A stretch of DNA of 64,000 nt from Lepidonotus clava (Eukaryota > Annelida > Polychaeta > Phyllodocida > Polynoidae): positions 48,121,307-48,185,306 of the forward strand of contig OW387141.1 in the NCBI GenBank assembly GCA_936440205.1. Reading direction: 5' to 3'. Below the pieces are notes generated by a model. It had not been told where the DNA came from. It searched no databases and saw nothing but the letters and a program-made list of their open reading frames with translations. The translations under genes were made by a program, and so were the position numbers. This document shows positions 23,995 through 38,300 of this stretch, one piece after another (position 1 is the stretch's first letter; every line of letters begins with the position of its first letter).

Positions 23995-26900
23995 TCATTC
24001 TTGGTTCCAAAGGATAGTGCAAATAATGATCATAAGGACAAATGCTGCTAGAAATATGAGGAACAAAATCTTGTTGATTTTCCTTGCTACTTCTTTCCAT
24101 TTACTGGCTATCTTGATCTGACCAAAACCTTGATTATCATCAGTTGAATTTTCTGTAGTGCAGCAGGAGTAATGCACTTGGTTTTCCTGTCTTGGTGATA
24201 CGGTCTCCACATCATCATTAGTTTTTCTCATATTGTTTTCAGCATTGTTGCTATCCACTTGATTGTTTGTTTTCAGCAGCAGCTTCTCCAGCCATACAGG
24301 TACATTAGGAATTGGCTCGGTGAGGTGCATCAGGAGGACCATCACAGTCACACACACTGACAACACACTCATGACCATACAGCCAAAGTTGAACATCACT
24401 ACAAAGGATCAAGGTATCAGGCATGACTAGGTTTGTTTTTATTGATTACTCACTTGCTTTGTGTTTTCATGATAAAGAATTCATAAATATTATATTTAAG
24501 AACCAATGTATAAAGGAAAGTCAGATATACAAACAAAGCTGGGAAGTCAGCTTTTAAATTTAAACAAAACTGTTAGCTCACATAATGCTATTTAGAAACG
24601 TCATGATATTTACTTACCAATTATTGGGATGGACTTCCAGCTTTTTGGCATGTATTCTGATATAGTAACCTGTGTGATGAAGAATGACATCAGGCAAGCC
24701 ATGCCTAAGGAAATCTTTTCTCCTGAGTCTGGGGGAAGGGGAAAAACCATCATGCTGACAAATGAGAGCAGTACAACTGGTAATATGATAGTTATTACAT
24801 AGTAGCTCGATTCCCTTTGCAACACAAAATTGAAACTCACAATTGAGTAATCAACATTTAGTTTCTTCAGAGTTTCCTGCATTGTGCTTGACTCAATGAT
24901 TGCCCATTCATTGTTTTCATACATGTCTACAAAAGGTAAATTCATGTTTGCATAAGTGAGATTGACGTAAGTAGCTGTTGAAAAAGAATTGACAACAATG
25001 ATCTTGCAATTTTGTTTATCAAAGGGGAATTTATAGACATCAACAGCACAGTCTGTATGAAATACTTTAGTAATTGTCCAGATAACTAGCCCGTTTGACA
25101 TGATCATAACATTTGTATTCTCCCATGGGTCATCATGCACAGTCCCAGATACACTGAAATAGAGAAATCAAACATTTTAAGTTAAATGGACAGTTCTATT
25201 AGAGTAATTCTCATTAAATACTACAGTGATCAAGGTGAAAATAAGATCATTATATGTACAAATCTCTGCTCTCCTCAAACAGTGTATTTCATGACAATGA
25301 TTATAGACCTTGTGCAGACATATGCTTGGTCATGTGATCACCTTTTTGTGTTCACAACACATGGTGATCGAGAAAATAAATGAAAATACATGAATTGTAA
25401 GTGACAATAATTGCTAAGCATTATTTAGTGATACTTCCACTCTCCTATGACCCCAGCAGGTAGCAAACCCCACCGCCCCTCACACACCCCTCCATTTCAA
25501 GTAGTGCCAGTGCAGGGTCCCCACTCCCCATTCACACCCCAACGTGGCTCACTGGGTGGCAGGACTGACCATGCCTGTGGAGGGCCCCCTAATGACGTTC
25601 CGCTTCTTCGGGGTTATTTCAGGCTGAGTGACTTCCTGTCTCCAGGGGTAGCCCGCCACTCTGACCTTGTAAAATTGAGCAAAAATGATTCTCCCTTTAT
25701 CCACATTAAAAAGGAATGATGAATTCAAAGAGAAATGTGTGACTGATTAGTGTTGCATCAAACTATTTATTCAAACCCCAAAGTGATCTTATACTAAGTT
25801 CTATAGAAAGATAGGTGGGCTCATTCAAGCATGTGTTCAGGCTAGGCAGCTTTGGCTGTTTTTTAGGCAGCATCTCCCCCATTGACCTCTGTGACCAGAA
25901 TGACTCCAGATGGGAGGGGTGTTGGAGAGTGCTTGCAGGCCAACAGTTCTTTCTATAAAGGAGAACTATATTTCAGATGCTTCAGAATTATGGGCAGTTT
26001 TGACATCATCTCCACAACATCTCCACAACACCCAAAAATGTCCCCCTGGAACATCAAAAAAGGGATGAAAGGTGCATTCCATCGCTGTTCACAGCAATGG
26101 GTCTCGTTATGTGTGCCAATGTTCACTACAGTAAGACACTGTCACAGTATAATGTTGCAATGTTAAGTTATAGAGACATTTTTGGATGTGATAAAAGAAA
26201 CAGAACAACATCAGCAGAACTACATAGAATGTAAACGGCATGTTATAAAAGTATTGAATTCTTGCTTGGATGTTATTGTTCAACACTTGCACTTCTAAGA
26301 AATAAGAGAAATGCATGAGATTACCTGTTCATGACAGTAAGACTTGGTTTCCAAACAGCTGATGCTGGGAGGTAGGTTTGACTTACGTCACCAAACATGG
26401 CAGGATTCCAAGAAAGAGACTCATCTATCCACATCTTATACAAGATAATCAAGAGTATATTGTAATAATATGCATAGTTATGAAAATTCATATACAACAT
26501 CCTTATTCTGGAAAAACACTTCTACAAACATCTATTCCATCTCCAGTGGCCGATTGCACAATGAATTTTTGTAACAACAATAACTTTAAAGGGAATCTTG
26601 CACATAGGTAAAGGATGTATATTTTCCATTGATATTCTATGAGCATGGCCTTTGCCTTAAGAACTGATAATATTAGAAATATCTTATTGATATTCCAAGT
26701 GAAGACTGAATTATGAGACTTCAAGAATTGTTACTTTTTTCGATATTTCAAGGGAAATCCCCGAATCTGTGACGTCAGAAGGACACTAATTCAGAATTCC
26801 CTCTCTCAATAAATTGATATCCCCCAGCCTCAGAGCTGTATACAGTACAACAGAAATTGTGCTTTAACAAAGATTATTTTCCTGAAGCCCCATACAGTCT

Positions 26901-28864
26901 ATTATTAAATATACTTTTGAGCATTCTAAATTAGCATTTTTGTGGGGGTAAAAATGGTCTTGCAATGATGACAGTGGACAAAGAACGCATTCCTTGTTAC
27001 AATCCGTATTTGATCCTAATAGAAATGCTTCTAGAGCCGTTTCAAATGATCTATTGTGTATAAATAATATTGTTGTAAAGTACATTATGCTTAAGTAGAG
27101 GATTATGCTTTGAAATAGAGGAATGTATTAATAATCATACAAATGAACCAACCATCTTGCTACAATAACCAACCAACCTCTACTTGTTTGACTTAAAGGT
27201 AACTTACTGCTACAAGGGTTCCTAGAAGGGAGAAACGCAGCTCCGCCATGCTCTGAAAGTGTGTGAAACAATTTTTAAGGGAATACGTTTATGTGTAGAC
27301 AAGTAACCTGTCAACTAACTGTTATTAGCAAATATTGTTTTGTGTCAGGACTTTACATATACTATCAGATTTGCTTAATTTTGATAACTGCAAAAAATGT
27401 GATATTGCTGACAATAAGCCCATCCCAACATAATTTAGGTTTACTATGAGATATCTTCAAAATTGCCTCCATGCTTGTTCCCTGAAGAAAGTTGTATAAT
27501 GCAGAATTAACCAAAGCAATTTGGTTAGACAGATTGCTCATACATTTGTAAAATCGACAGCCCAGCCTATAAAGTCCAACCCTAGTTTTCCCTATTATGC
27601 ATAATTTTGATTGGCTAGCAAACCTGCAAATCTGTCAATTGATAAAATCTGAGAAAACATAATGTTCAAACAGTACTTGAGGATATGGAAAAACATAATT
27701 ATTGTTTATTTTGGTAACCCCAACTTCTGGAAACAAGGATGGCTTAGATGGTCATTTAGTCCAACCCTAGGATATGTCCAATGTGGGGTGGGCTTGTTCT
27801 GTCCTTTCTTGACTTTCTTAATTTTTCACTTTACAAAAATATTGGTACATCTATATTCATAGAGACAGTAGTGACTTGTCTAAGAGTTGTCTAATGCCAC
27901 TGCAACTAATAAACATTACAATTATTATTTCAGTGTAAGTGTCTGATGTAACCGGTTCTAAAACCATGGTGACACCAAATTGTAATCACTTAACTATATG
28001 AATAAATAAATGTAACAGTTTGGAAACTGTTGCTTACCCCCTGGACAATTTTAGCTTATAATTATGAGCTAGGAGTATGATTAACATAAAATTATGTTTT
28101 ATCTAAATCTGCTACATGTTCTTCCATTTACTTAATATATATATGCATATATATATATATATACATATATACATATGTATCCTAGTTCTAGCTTGAACAG
28201 GGACCTATATGCAAAGAGAAATAACAACTAACTAGTTCATTGATCTTATATGGGAAGAAATCAAGGGAGACTTGAAGTGTGTCTGTCCATTCTTGACCAG
28301 GGCGAACAATGACACGACCATCAGTGAGGTTTTGCAGCAGCCGTCCTTCATCTGAAATGGTATTTGCAAAGTTGCTTTAGTAAAATTCTGAATTTAACAA
28401 TTTTAGACCTTATCAATAAAAGTTGCAGCACACCTTTATTTATTTCTTACATATATACTTTTTATATCAGTAGTAGATACCTGCAATGCATAAATACAAG
28501 GACATACATTTTCCATCTGCTACTTGTGAAAGTGTGTTTGAAATCCATTACGATCTCATGATTGCAGATGTTATAAAACATTTTAAATTTAAAATGTTTC
28601 ACAATAGAAATTGGTACCTTTATGGATAGGTTATCAATGGTTCACAAAAATCATTTTTCCAAATTCAATATTATAACTGTATATGTTCTAGACACAAATG
28701 ATTTCAATGAAAGATTGAACAGTATAGATAGACCTTTAAACCTGGAATAAAATTCATACTGAATCAATAATCTACTTACGATTCAAAGCTCTAGAAGCTT
28801 CACCCTTTACAATAAAGAGATCCAAGAAGGTAGCTATCCACATGATACTTCCTTTTTTAAGCAT
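23995..28864 (-). CDS. Gene C: nAChR-like Cys-loop ion channel subunit, six exons, about 432 aa
   Basis: Exons in reading order: 28780-28864, 28233-28351, 27208-27252, 26325-26434, 24618-25153, 23995-24398; 1299 nt in frame with consensus splice sites. A signal peptide (MLKKGSIMWIATF start) leads into the ligand domain. The Cys-loop is C155-C169 with FPFDKQ. M1 has the conserved Pro, and M2 follows SGEK with Ser 2', Ala 6', Met 9' and Glu 20'. M3 begins at exon 6 and M4 ends close to the C terminus. At the ACh site, loop A ends TVMNR, the loop B Trp position is Ser, and no vicinal Cys is present. The codon split between exons 1 and 2 gives His where gene E has Asp. D and E are closely similar. 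An insert of about 0.5 kb sits in intron 4. Ligand unknown. Confidence 0.9.
25437..25945. mobile_element. Probable TIR insertion in intron 4 of gene C
   Basis: The matching introns of D (about 36800-36850) and E (about 52250-52290) pass straight from the ATAATTGCTAAG region to ACTATATTTCAGATGC. Gene C has about half a kilobase of GC-richer DNA between them. Its ends, CCACTCTCCTATGACCCC and GGGGTGTTGGAGAGTGC, are imperfect inverted repeats, which suggests a DNA transposon. Borders are approximate. Confidence 0.45.
28138..28171. repeat. TA microsatellite in intron 2 of gene C
   Basis: Alternating TA/CATA run. Equivalent TA runs lie in the same intron of D (about 42506-42541) and E (about 56478-56515), so the microsatellite predates the duplications. 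Confidence 0.8.
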
Positions 28865-29268
28865 GGTTATATATCATGATCAGAATAAGCAAATGGAAAT
28901 GCACTAATATGAAAACCTCTGGCTCCCAATGCAGTACTTTGGAACTCTTGGATAGTATCGCCGAAAGGAGAGAATTATTAACTGGGCCATACTTCGCTTA
29001 GCAGCATTGTATCAGCTCTAAAACCTTACCCTGTTGCCAATACATTAAGGGAAGTATAACAAAGAATTAATCAATAAAGCTGGGTCTCTATAGAAGCTGT
29101 GCAGATTCGGCTGGTCAGAATGGGCCAGCCTTCATATTGGCGATCTATTTATTATCAGTGTTTTTCAAAGGGTCAAAAAAGGATCACGTGACCATGTCGC
29201 ACAAAGTCTATACACATTGTTCAGATGACATCACAACTCTTAAAATGAGGCAGCCACGATATTGCTGA
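28865..29268 (-). promoter_or_regulatory. Upstream region of gene C, conserved in D and E
   Basis: The sequence directly upstream of the start codon matches 43160-43470 (D) and 57254-57570 (E), including GGCTCCCAATGCAGTACTTTG and a stretch around AATTAATCAATAAAGC. It probably includes the promoter and 5' UTR. No TATA box was assigned with confidence. Confidence 0.4.
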
Positions 29269-29272
29269 TTAA

Positions 29273-29989
29273 GGTTAGACTTCGGTGATGAGTAGCAGAT
29301 TTACTAAAACGGCTGGATCTCCGGGGTCACTGATGGTATTCAAACATGTTATATATAATTTAAAAGCTCTTATTTTTTTTCCATCTCATGATATATCCAT
29401 CTGCATTTATAGGTTTGAATTCGAGAAAATGATAATTTAAACTGTATTTTTTCACTTTTATTTTTTGAACCAAAATTTCTTACTTCATAGTATTTCCATG
29501 GTTTTGAAACTTGGCAATATTTTCAATAACATTCATTTGGAGGGAACAGTGTCTCAGAATTTTTTTTGAGGCCCTAGTTTGGATTTTATGACAAAAATCG
29601 GCAAACTTATTGTATTTTTTTGTAATATTTTACAACTTAATTTTTCAGATTTCATAAAACTAAAACTAGGGCATAAATAAAAAAACTGAGACATGGTTCC
29701 CTCTATATGACTATCATCTATATACCTACGAAGTATTATGAGTTTCCCTTCATTATTGACTGAGATATTTTAATTAGAAAAAAAAATAGGTATAAAACAC
29801 AATTTTTACTCTACCAATCAATTTCAATTTCTATCCTATAACCCCTAGTAATGTAAATAATATCATAAGATGGTCAATTCCAACATGGATCTAATGATGT
29901 ATGATAAATATTAAGATAGCTGTAGCAAAATACATTTTCTATAGTCTTGCGACACCAGTCAAATGGCACCTCATCACAGTAGTCTAACC
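29273..29989. mobile_element. 717-bp TTAA-flanked DNA transposon, non-autonomous
   Basis: Ends GGTTAGACTTCGGTGATGAG and CTCATCACAGTAGTCTAACC are inverted repeats with small differences, bounded by TTAA (29269-29272, 29990-29993). The corresponding DNA upstream of gene E (about 57765-57785) is continuous, giving an empty site. No protein is encoded. The TTAA target suggests a piggyBac or Kolobok relative. Confidence 0.75.
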
Positions 29990-30041
29990 TTAATTAATAT
30001 CTATGATTATTTACATTTCAAAAGCATTTAGAGCATATTAA

Positions 30042-30384
30042 CCCTTTAGCCCCCACGGATTGTGCCCATGAATTGCTGGATTTCCCGAGGATTTCCATGG
30101 ATTTCTCTCCAATTTTCCAGAATTTCCTTTTGATGAGTAAAGTTCAAGGCATGACCAATGCTTATGGATTAAAGTTATAGAAATATGGTGTGTGGTAGTG
30201 GCTAGAGAATTGAATCAGCTTTAAAATGATATATTGGTTCCTTTTGTATGTTGAATACTTATAAAAGTGTTTTCCCTGAAAAAATGTGAAAAAATTATGG
30301 AAAAACGGTCATTTTTCCGGGCGGCTATGGCTGGATTGGGGAGTATACCTTCAGACGTCCATGGCCGGATTGGGTTCTAAAGGG
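30042..30384. mobile_element. 343-bp piggyBac-like MITE
   Basis: Begins CCCTTTAG and ends CTAAAGGG, bounded by TTAA at 30038-30041 and 30385-30388. The CCC start and TTAA target are typical of piggyBac. A second copy lies at 55651-55982. The sister unit near 43590-43605 is continuous at this place apart from one base, so this copy inserted after unit duplication. Confidence 0.8.
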
Positions 30385-30388
30385 TTAA

Positions 30389-33300
30389 GAATATATTTGT
30401 ATATATAATTAACTTAGGAAAACCTCACTGAATCATAATAAGCAATGATTGTCAGTTAGAAACGATAATTTTATATTCATTTCACAGTAAAGTGGTGGTG
30501 ATCACCAAAAAGTGATTACACAACCACATCTACACAAGATCTACAAAGCAACCATCCATTAGTTTCAACCCTTTCATCCTAACGATCCAGTTGCCAGTGC
30601 CTGCAGGGGGTAATAAGTTACCTCCACTTTGCTGACAAACATTTTAGTTGTTGATCAATTAATGTTAAGCATTTCCATCCATGGCCACCAGCGGGACTAC
30701 TGATAAGGACAGGTCAGCTTGTGTTTCCAGCCAGGAAGTTTGTAATGTTGCCTTGGTAGCAAATTGGGCTGTATTTGATGGCAAAGATAAAACTCTCCTA
30801 CAGTATCTGGACTTGGCATATGTCCATATGTCCACTTAATTAGGGTTTTTATATAACTACATAATATATGTTCATATATATATATATATATATATGGTAA
30901 AAATAGGCAGTTAGAATGTTGAAGACCTTCCCCTTATTCAAGAGTTAGTATTAAGCGAGTCAAACAAATTAGTTGTTTTATTGAGCATAATTATCAAAAT
31001 CACCTAGGGGGCCAACCATAAAGCATCCACAAGAATTCTGTGCCATGAGAAGCTAAAATCTCAATGACCACAAAATTGGCTCTTGTGGATATTTTAGTGT
31101 CCACGAGATTATGTGGATTTTGTTTTGATTGTTTCCAATTTTTCATCACTTAAAGTGTTCCAATGTCCTTCTAACACACTCTTAAAAGTATTATATGTGA
31201 ATAAGTGTATTAAGGTAATGATTTTAGTATGATTTTTCAAGGAACTTTCAAGTCCAAAAGTTCTCGTGGATGGTTTTTGGGCAGAATTTTCTTCTTGTGG
31301 ACATAAAACAACCACCATTAGAAATGGTGGATGTATTTGGTCAGCCCCTCTGGACAACTTGCCAGTAACAATAAAAAATATCTGTACGTAGTCCGACCTT
31401 TTTTTGATTTTTTTTGGTGGGGATGGGGGTTTGGGAGGTGGGAGATAAGTAACTTCTTCAGGCATCACACATGATCTTCCGGTGCTGCATCACATAACCA
31501 AACAGACGCAATAGCGGGAGAACAAAAACGGTTTACTTTTTCTCTCGCTCCTTTTTTCATCCTTGTTTACCACATGTGCCAATTGTCGCTGTTGAGATGG
31601 TTTTGTACATACTTTAATTGAATTGACTGATAAATACATTTCTGCCAATCACAACCTATATATTCTCTAAGCTGCGGGATACTGCTATCATGTGCTGAAA
31701 ACAGAATACTAATATTAACCCCAAAATGTACCTCCAAGATATCAAAAAGAGGGGTGGTCAAACCATCCCTGTAAGGAAGAAAGGTGGATTCACTCGCTGT
31801 TCAACAAGGACCGGTGTCCTTATGTGTACCGATGTTTGCTATAACAAGACCCGTTATGTGATGCGGCACTTAGGCTGGACAATAAAAATAATACTATAAC
31901 ATAGTAATACAGATTAAGTAAAATGTAGTTCAGGGTCATGTCAGTGTAAGGTTTTTCAGTCAATGTACATTCATCATCAACAAGAAATCAAGTTAATCAT
32001 TTTCTTTAATTCAACCTTGGTGGTTGCCATCTGTATTTTGACGGCTAACATTTTCCCCCTTACTTAAATCTAGTCTTATTGTTACTCCAGAGAACAGTTT
32101 TAAGTTGGCACAGTATCAACTAACCGTCAATTGAATATGTGCTCCACTATCTATATAGGACACTGCCTTCTCTTGCAATTTATTATAAACCTATAGAACT
32201 CTCTATCATGAGGTCTGTCTAGTCCAAAAGAGGTAGAATTATCTGTTTATGAGAAGTAAATGCTATTTAACTCATCATATATCATCAAGTTTTTTTGTAA
32301 TTGATGGACCTGATGATTTGTCTTTCAACATCTATCAAATACATAACATATCATAATAGTATGTTGTATTCATTTTATATAATTATAATATCATATTACA
32401 CAAGTAATATACCAGAAACACTGCTATAGCCAAATGTGCAGCATTGCGTTTCAACTGGTAAACAGTGCTTCTTTATTACACATTTATATCAGATATAATT
32501 ATTCATTATTATATAGATCTATATCATTATTATATTATTGTTATGTTAATTAGGTCACCTGACTGGGTTGTCACCAAATTAGTCATAAAAACACCTACAG
32601 GGTGCAGCACAGGTGGCATTACAAAAAACATTTGCCTTTTATGGCATACAGGAAATGTTTCATGGTTTTTTCTATGAATCAAAATGTGTTGAATCTGTAT
32701 CAAACATTTCAAACTTGAAAACTTATGATCTCAAACAAACATAAATATCCCAGCCAAGGATATGACATTCTAATAACATTGCAGCAACGTTTTCGATTGG
32801 ATCTTGCTATGTTATACTGTTAGATAACAGGGAGATTCTTTTCCAATAATTATCCTGTAAACCAACTGTTGTGACAAAATGAAGCACCTCAAAATTTAGA
32901 AATCTCCCATTAAAATGAAATGAATAAATACACTGTACTGTAATATCATTTGTAAGCCCTATATTTTAAGGCCTTAAGATTTTACTACAGACCCAGGGTA
33001 CAGATTCCTAGGGTTGGTGATGGCGTAATACATTCTGAAGGTTCTAGGGTCAGTTGAATATCAGTTAGTTAAAGACATAGTCTTTCTTGAGCTCTTGCTC
33101 GGAAATAAGCATGGTGACATGCAAATTTGTTCGTGTCAATGTAATCTTCTTGTACAGGTCTGACATAAATTTCTTGTTTCGAGGCTTGTAATGGATTTGA
33201 AATTGTGGTCAAATAGTCTATTATCCTGCACAAAAGTCATTGTGCATATAGGGTATTAGTGAAGTTCTTTTGTGTGAAGTATATTCTGCTTCATGAATGA

Positions 33301-35335
33301 GAATTCAGATGGGAGACAGAAGTCACTGGATGAGAGGGAAATTATAAAGGAATTGTAAAGAATATTCAAAATTATATAAGTAGGAGAATGGCAGAAGCTG
33401 CTGGTAGGTGATATACCTGTATAACCATGGCAGGCGCAAAGCATCTCCCAGTAAGTAGTGCTGCCTGGGTAAAATCAATAATTGGATAGCATATATAAGG
33501 GGCCGATCCGGCAAACGAAGCCAGAGAACACTACTTGTTTGAATCAAAACGAATCTATACAATTCGGGGTTTGGTTTTAGCCATGTACGCAGACATTGGG
33601 TGACTTGGATAGGAGTTTACCATTGTGCTGCTGCACTAAGACAAGCAGACTCTGAGGACAAAGCTAGCCTTGGGCAGTGTTGAGTGAGGGTCGGATACAT
33701 AGGCCATAACGCACCAGCAAAAAATCATAATGTGACAATCATGAAGATCCTGAAGATGACATAATTCTATGGCTATGTCATTATTGGCAAAGTGAATGTA
33801 GGCTTTCATGTTATTTTTCATTTGCAGTTAATGCCATGACTATTTAATCATTGTTGTAATAGATATTATAAAACATGAAGATGTAATTGGCTCTGAACGT
33901 TGTTTTAAAAACATGGAACATCTATGATAAATCAAACAGATTCTCCACTCGAACTTATTACACATATCAGATTTGGCATCATGATACTTGTTTCAATATT
34001 TGAGGAATAGCCACACCTAAACCAGCAGAGGCGATATGGTGCTGTAATGCCATGTTTTGGTTCAGTTGCTCAGTTTTAAACTGTTATAAAAAAAATACAT
34101 CTAAGTGTTGGATATAATTATAGATGTCACACTGGGTGACTATTAGAAGAATAAATAGTCCAGGTTCTTATATAGATGGTTTGATAATCCATGATCAGTA
34201 CTTCTTGATCCATACACATAATGCACCCAAAATAGGGTGTTGCTGGCAGGAGGCCCCGGGACGATCCTCCCCTGCAGCACCGGGCCCTGCCTTTATGACC
34301 AGCTCTCTACCCAACCCTGTGTCACATGACAGGAGGAGGGAGGGTGTACTCCCTGTAACTTTTTAACTATGCAATAACTATAATTATGTAGCGCTCACAC
34401 TGCACAGATAGCATACAACTATGTTACATAGAACATTCAAAAGTCATTTGGAAAACATTGAGATGATGACGTACTGACATAGCTAGATCTTCAGTGTCTG
34501 TATTTAATGTTGGGATATATACTGTGCATGTACATAGCGCTTTGAAATAATGGTTTATGAAAAGGAGGAAATAATGATTATAGGATATACAATATCATAT
34601 CCTGGTAGAAACAGACTCATTTATTTTAAACTTTAACCTTAAAAAGAAAACCAAAACTCAATGTAAGCTTTATAAATGTTTACTCAATCAATACCATAAG
34701 ACAAACTATGAAAATGTTACAAATCATAATTGATACATTTTTTCCATATCAGGAAAACAAAATATCTTCTGATAAAGATGTAGGAGGTATTCAAAACACA
34801 ACAAGAAGTCATGATGGATTATCGGTGCATGTTTATAAAACATATGTCAGGGTAACATAAACACATTTGGGAATCCCCATTCAGCTTTCTACAGCTTTTA
34901 ATACTCTTTATTATTATGTCTCAATATTATTACAATTCTATTCCCCTTTTCAATTTCCTTGAACAGCTCTTCTACTCTTAGCAAATAGGCTAATATGTAA
35001 GAAGAGACAGAAACTCTCTCAAATACATGACATTCAGTCTATTCAAGAAGAGACCAGAAAGCTACCAATTTCTAGCATTGTCAGATATTTGCAAGCAACT
35101 TTTTAATTTTATGACTGAATTGCTGAGTGGAAACACTGTTTCTACCTGTTTTTGACCATATCTAGTCAAAATAATCATAACTTAACAACCAGAACTGGTC
35201 GAAATGACCAGAATTATAGTTATATTGTTCAATTGGTTCTCCCTTTATGCCATAGTACAGATTGGCAGAATAAATGAAGGGATATGGTATGCTCTCCTGT
35301 GTTAGTTGGATTTGATTATAGAAGGATCCTTAAAT
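30389..35335. repeat. Duplicated intergenic DNA between genes D and C (copy 1)
   Basis: This region matches 43590-50829. The part 30830-33870 is nearly identical to 44030-48608 apart from insertions. It contains the junction between the gene C and gene D repeat units (about 32.2 kb). It includes a TA microsatellite (30874-30895), the MITE listed at 31482-31869, and a GC-rich patch at 34230-34360 shared with 49680-49800. No gene is supported; the small open frames shared by the two copies have no family features. Confidence 0.7.
31482..31869. mobile_element. MITE with GTGCTGCATCACATAAC ends, copy 1
   Basis: Left end GTGCTGCATCACATAAC and right end GTTATGTGATGCGGCAC are inverted repeats. The same element lies at 46208-46596 in the sister unit, so it was present before the duplication. 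Similar internal words (TTCACTCGCTGTTCAACAAG) are also seen near 26080 in gene C intron 4. Confidence 0.6.
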
Positions 35336-38300
35336 TCATTCTTGGTTCCAAAGGATAGTGCAAATAAAGATCATAAGAACAAATGCCGCTAGAAATATGA
35401 GGAACAAAATATTGTTGATTTTCTTTGCTACTTCTTTCCATTTACTGGCTATCTTAATCTGACCAAAACCTTGATTATCATCAGTTGAATTTTCTCTAAT
35501 ACAGCAGGAGCAATGCACTAGGTTTTTCTGTCTTGGTGATACTACCTTCACATCATCATTAGTTTTATTCACATTGTTTTCAGCATTGTCGCTATCCACA
35601 TGATTGTTTGTTTTCAGCAGCAGCTTCTCCAGCCATATGGGTATGTTAGGAACGGGTTCGGTAAGGTGCATCATGAGGATCAGGACAGTCACACACACTG
35701 ACAACACACTCAAGACCATACAGCCAAAGTTGAACATCACTGCAAAGGATCAAGGCATCAGGCATGACTAGGTTTGTTTTTATTGATTACTCCCTTGCTT
35801 TGTGTTTTCATGATAAAGAATTCATAAATATTATATTTAATACAACATAATTTCTGTTGGATGAACTAATGTATAAAGGAAAGTCAGATATACAAACAAA
35901 GCAGGGTAGTCAGCTTTTAAATTTAAACAAAACTGTTTGCTCACTTCATGCTATTTAGAAACGTCATGATATTTACTTACCAATTATTGGGATGGACTTC
36001 CAGCTTTTTGGCATGTATTCTGATATAGTAACCTGTGTGATGAAGAATGACATCAGGCAAGCCATGGCTAAGGAAATCTTTTCTCCTGAGTTGGGGGGCA
36101 GGGGAAAAACCATCATGCTGACAAATGAGAGCAGTGCAACTGGTAATATAATAGTTATCACATAGTAGCTCGATTCCCTTTGCAACACAAAATTGAAACT
36201 CACAATTGAGTAATCAACAGTTTGTTTCTTCAGAGCTTCCTGCATTACGTTTGATTCAATGATTGCCCATTCATTGTTTTCATATATATCTATAAGAGGC
36301 ATATTCGAGTTCGTAAAAGTGAGATTGACATAATTAGCTGATGAAAAAGAATTGACAGCAATGATCTTGCAATTTTGTTTATCAAAGGGGAATTTATAGA
36401 CATCAACAGCACAGTCTGTGTGAAATACTGTAGTAATCATCCAGATAACTAGCCCATTTGACATGACTACAACATTTGTATTCTCCCATGCGTCATCATG
36501 CACAGTCCCAGTTACACTAAAATAGGGAAATCAAACATTCATCAAGTTAAGTAGACAGCTCTGATAAAAAAAAATCCTTAAGTATTACAGTGATCAAGGT
36601 GAAAATAAAATCATTATTGAATTTACTTGCCGTGCATATACAAATCTCTGCTTCCCTCAAACAGTGTATTTCACAACAATGATTATAGACCTTTTGGAGA
36701 CAAGTGCATGCTCATGTGATCACTTGTTTGTGATCACCACATGGTGGTCGAGACAATGTGGCAAGGGAATAAATGAAAATATATGAGTTGCAAGGGACAA
36801 TAACTGCTAAGCTTAAGTATCATTGAGTGAGACTTGTTTTAATAAAACTATATTTCAGATGCATCAGAATTTTGAATAATAATGATTACAAATTCATCAT
36901 CTATATGGTGGCCAGCCAACTATAGGCAGTTGTGACATCATCTGCACAAAATCTATACCAGTACGACTCTATTTCCAGTCATGACCCAGGCAAACAGTTA
37001 TGCAATCGGCACATCATTGTTTACTTTTGTCATATAATTTACATCACATTATTAAACATTACATTCTATTGAAGTGGAGACCTGACTTTTATAACAATAT
37101 TATCTTCATGTGAAAGAATGTAACAAGAATGTCACAAAAATGTCAAAGTACAATATTGCAGTGTTAAGTTCTAGAGATATATTTGGGTGCCATAAAAAAC
37201 ATAGAGAATCAAAGCAGAACTAAATAGAATGTTGTCACAATGTTATGATAACATTGTATTCTTGCTTGACAAATGTAAATGATATGCATGAATTTACCTG
37301 TTCATGATTGCAATACTTGGTTTCCAAATAGCTGATGCAGGAAGGTAGGTTTGACGTATGGCACCAAACATGACAGGATTCCAAGAAAGAGACTTATCTA
37401 TCCACATCTTATGCAACATAATCAAGAATATATTGCAATTAAATGCATGGGCAACAGGTGACAGGGAGAATCGGCAGTGAAATTGATGGGTGACTGCAGA
37501 TCGCTGGGCGACTCCCATTGGTATGGTATATTTTCTGGGCAATGGATGACGTGGCATGGGATCGTCAGGAAAATAGTCAGGAAAATCACCAGAAAAATTA
37601 CTTGACATGACAGTCGCCTGCAATGATGACCACTATTCTTCCAGTCGCCCCGTAATCGGCGATGATAAAATTGCTAAGCAGGAATGGGGCTTTAAAGCTT
37701 ATTAACAGCATTCTGAACAGCTTTTTTTTTTGAAAAATGTCGTTCTTAAGAGAGGCAGTAAATTGACCAGTGCTCCGTTGCATAACCAAACCCTTGCAAC
37801 AAGGATGTTGTTCCACAAGGACACCGCTGCTGTGATGGGTCCAGCTGTTTAATTGTGGCTGTTCTTATGGGCCGATTTTACTTCTGTAAACGGTTTTGAA
37901 AAATACACACTTAGGTCTAAAAATGCTAAAATGTTCAGCCTGGAAAAATTCTTATAGTGGATGAAAATTAATGCTGAATTAACAAAACCCTTGCTGTTTT
38001 TATCATGTGATGGACAACAGGGGCAAAATATGAAACAAAGGTATGTCCATACACCAGTGCTATCGTTCAATTTTGGATAGAGGCCCTATACCAACAAATT
38101 TTACTGCCAAGCTCTTGCATAGTATGTCTGCTCATTAGAATTACCTGTGTTTGGGAATGTTTTCTATTATTTGTCCTGAACCAGGTCAGATGCTGTTCAA
38201 ATTGACAAAATGAATCATAAAAACACACATTTCTGCCAAAACTGAAAGTCAATAGATAAATAAAACATTGCTCTCCGACTCAAGATAATATTGTCAAAAA

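Noticed and set aside
31109-31468. 119-codon open frame rich in Pro and Lys at its start
   Set aside because: Low-complexity start from a pyrimidine/G-rich tract, no homology features, and broken differently in the sister copy.
33256-33562. 62- and 79-codon open frames conserved at 47995-48301
   Set aside because: Their conservation is explained by the near-identity of the whole duplicated block; no codon-level or domain evidence.
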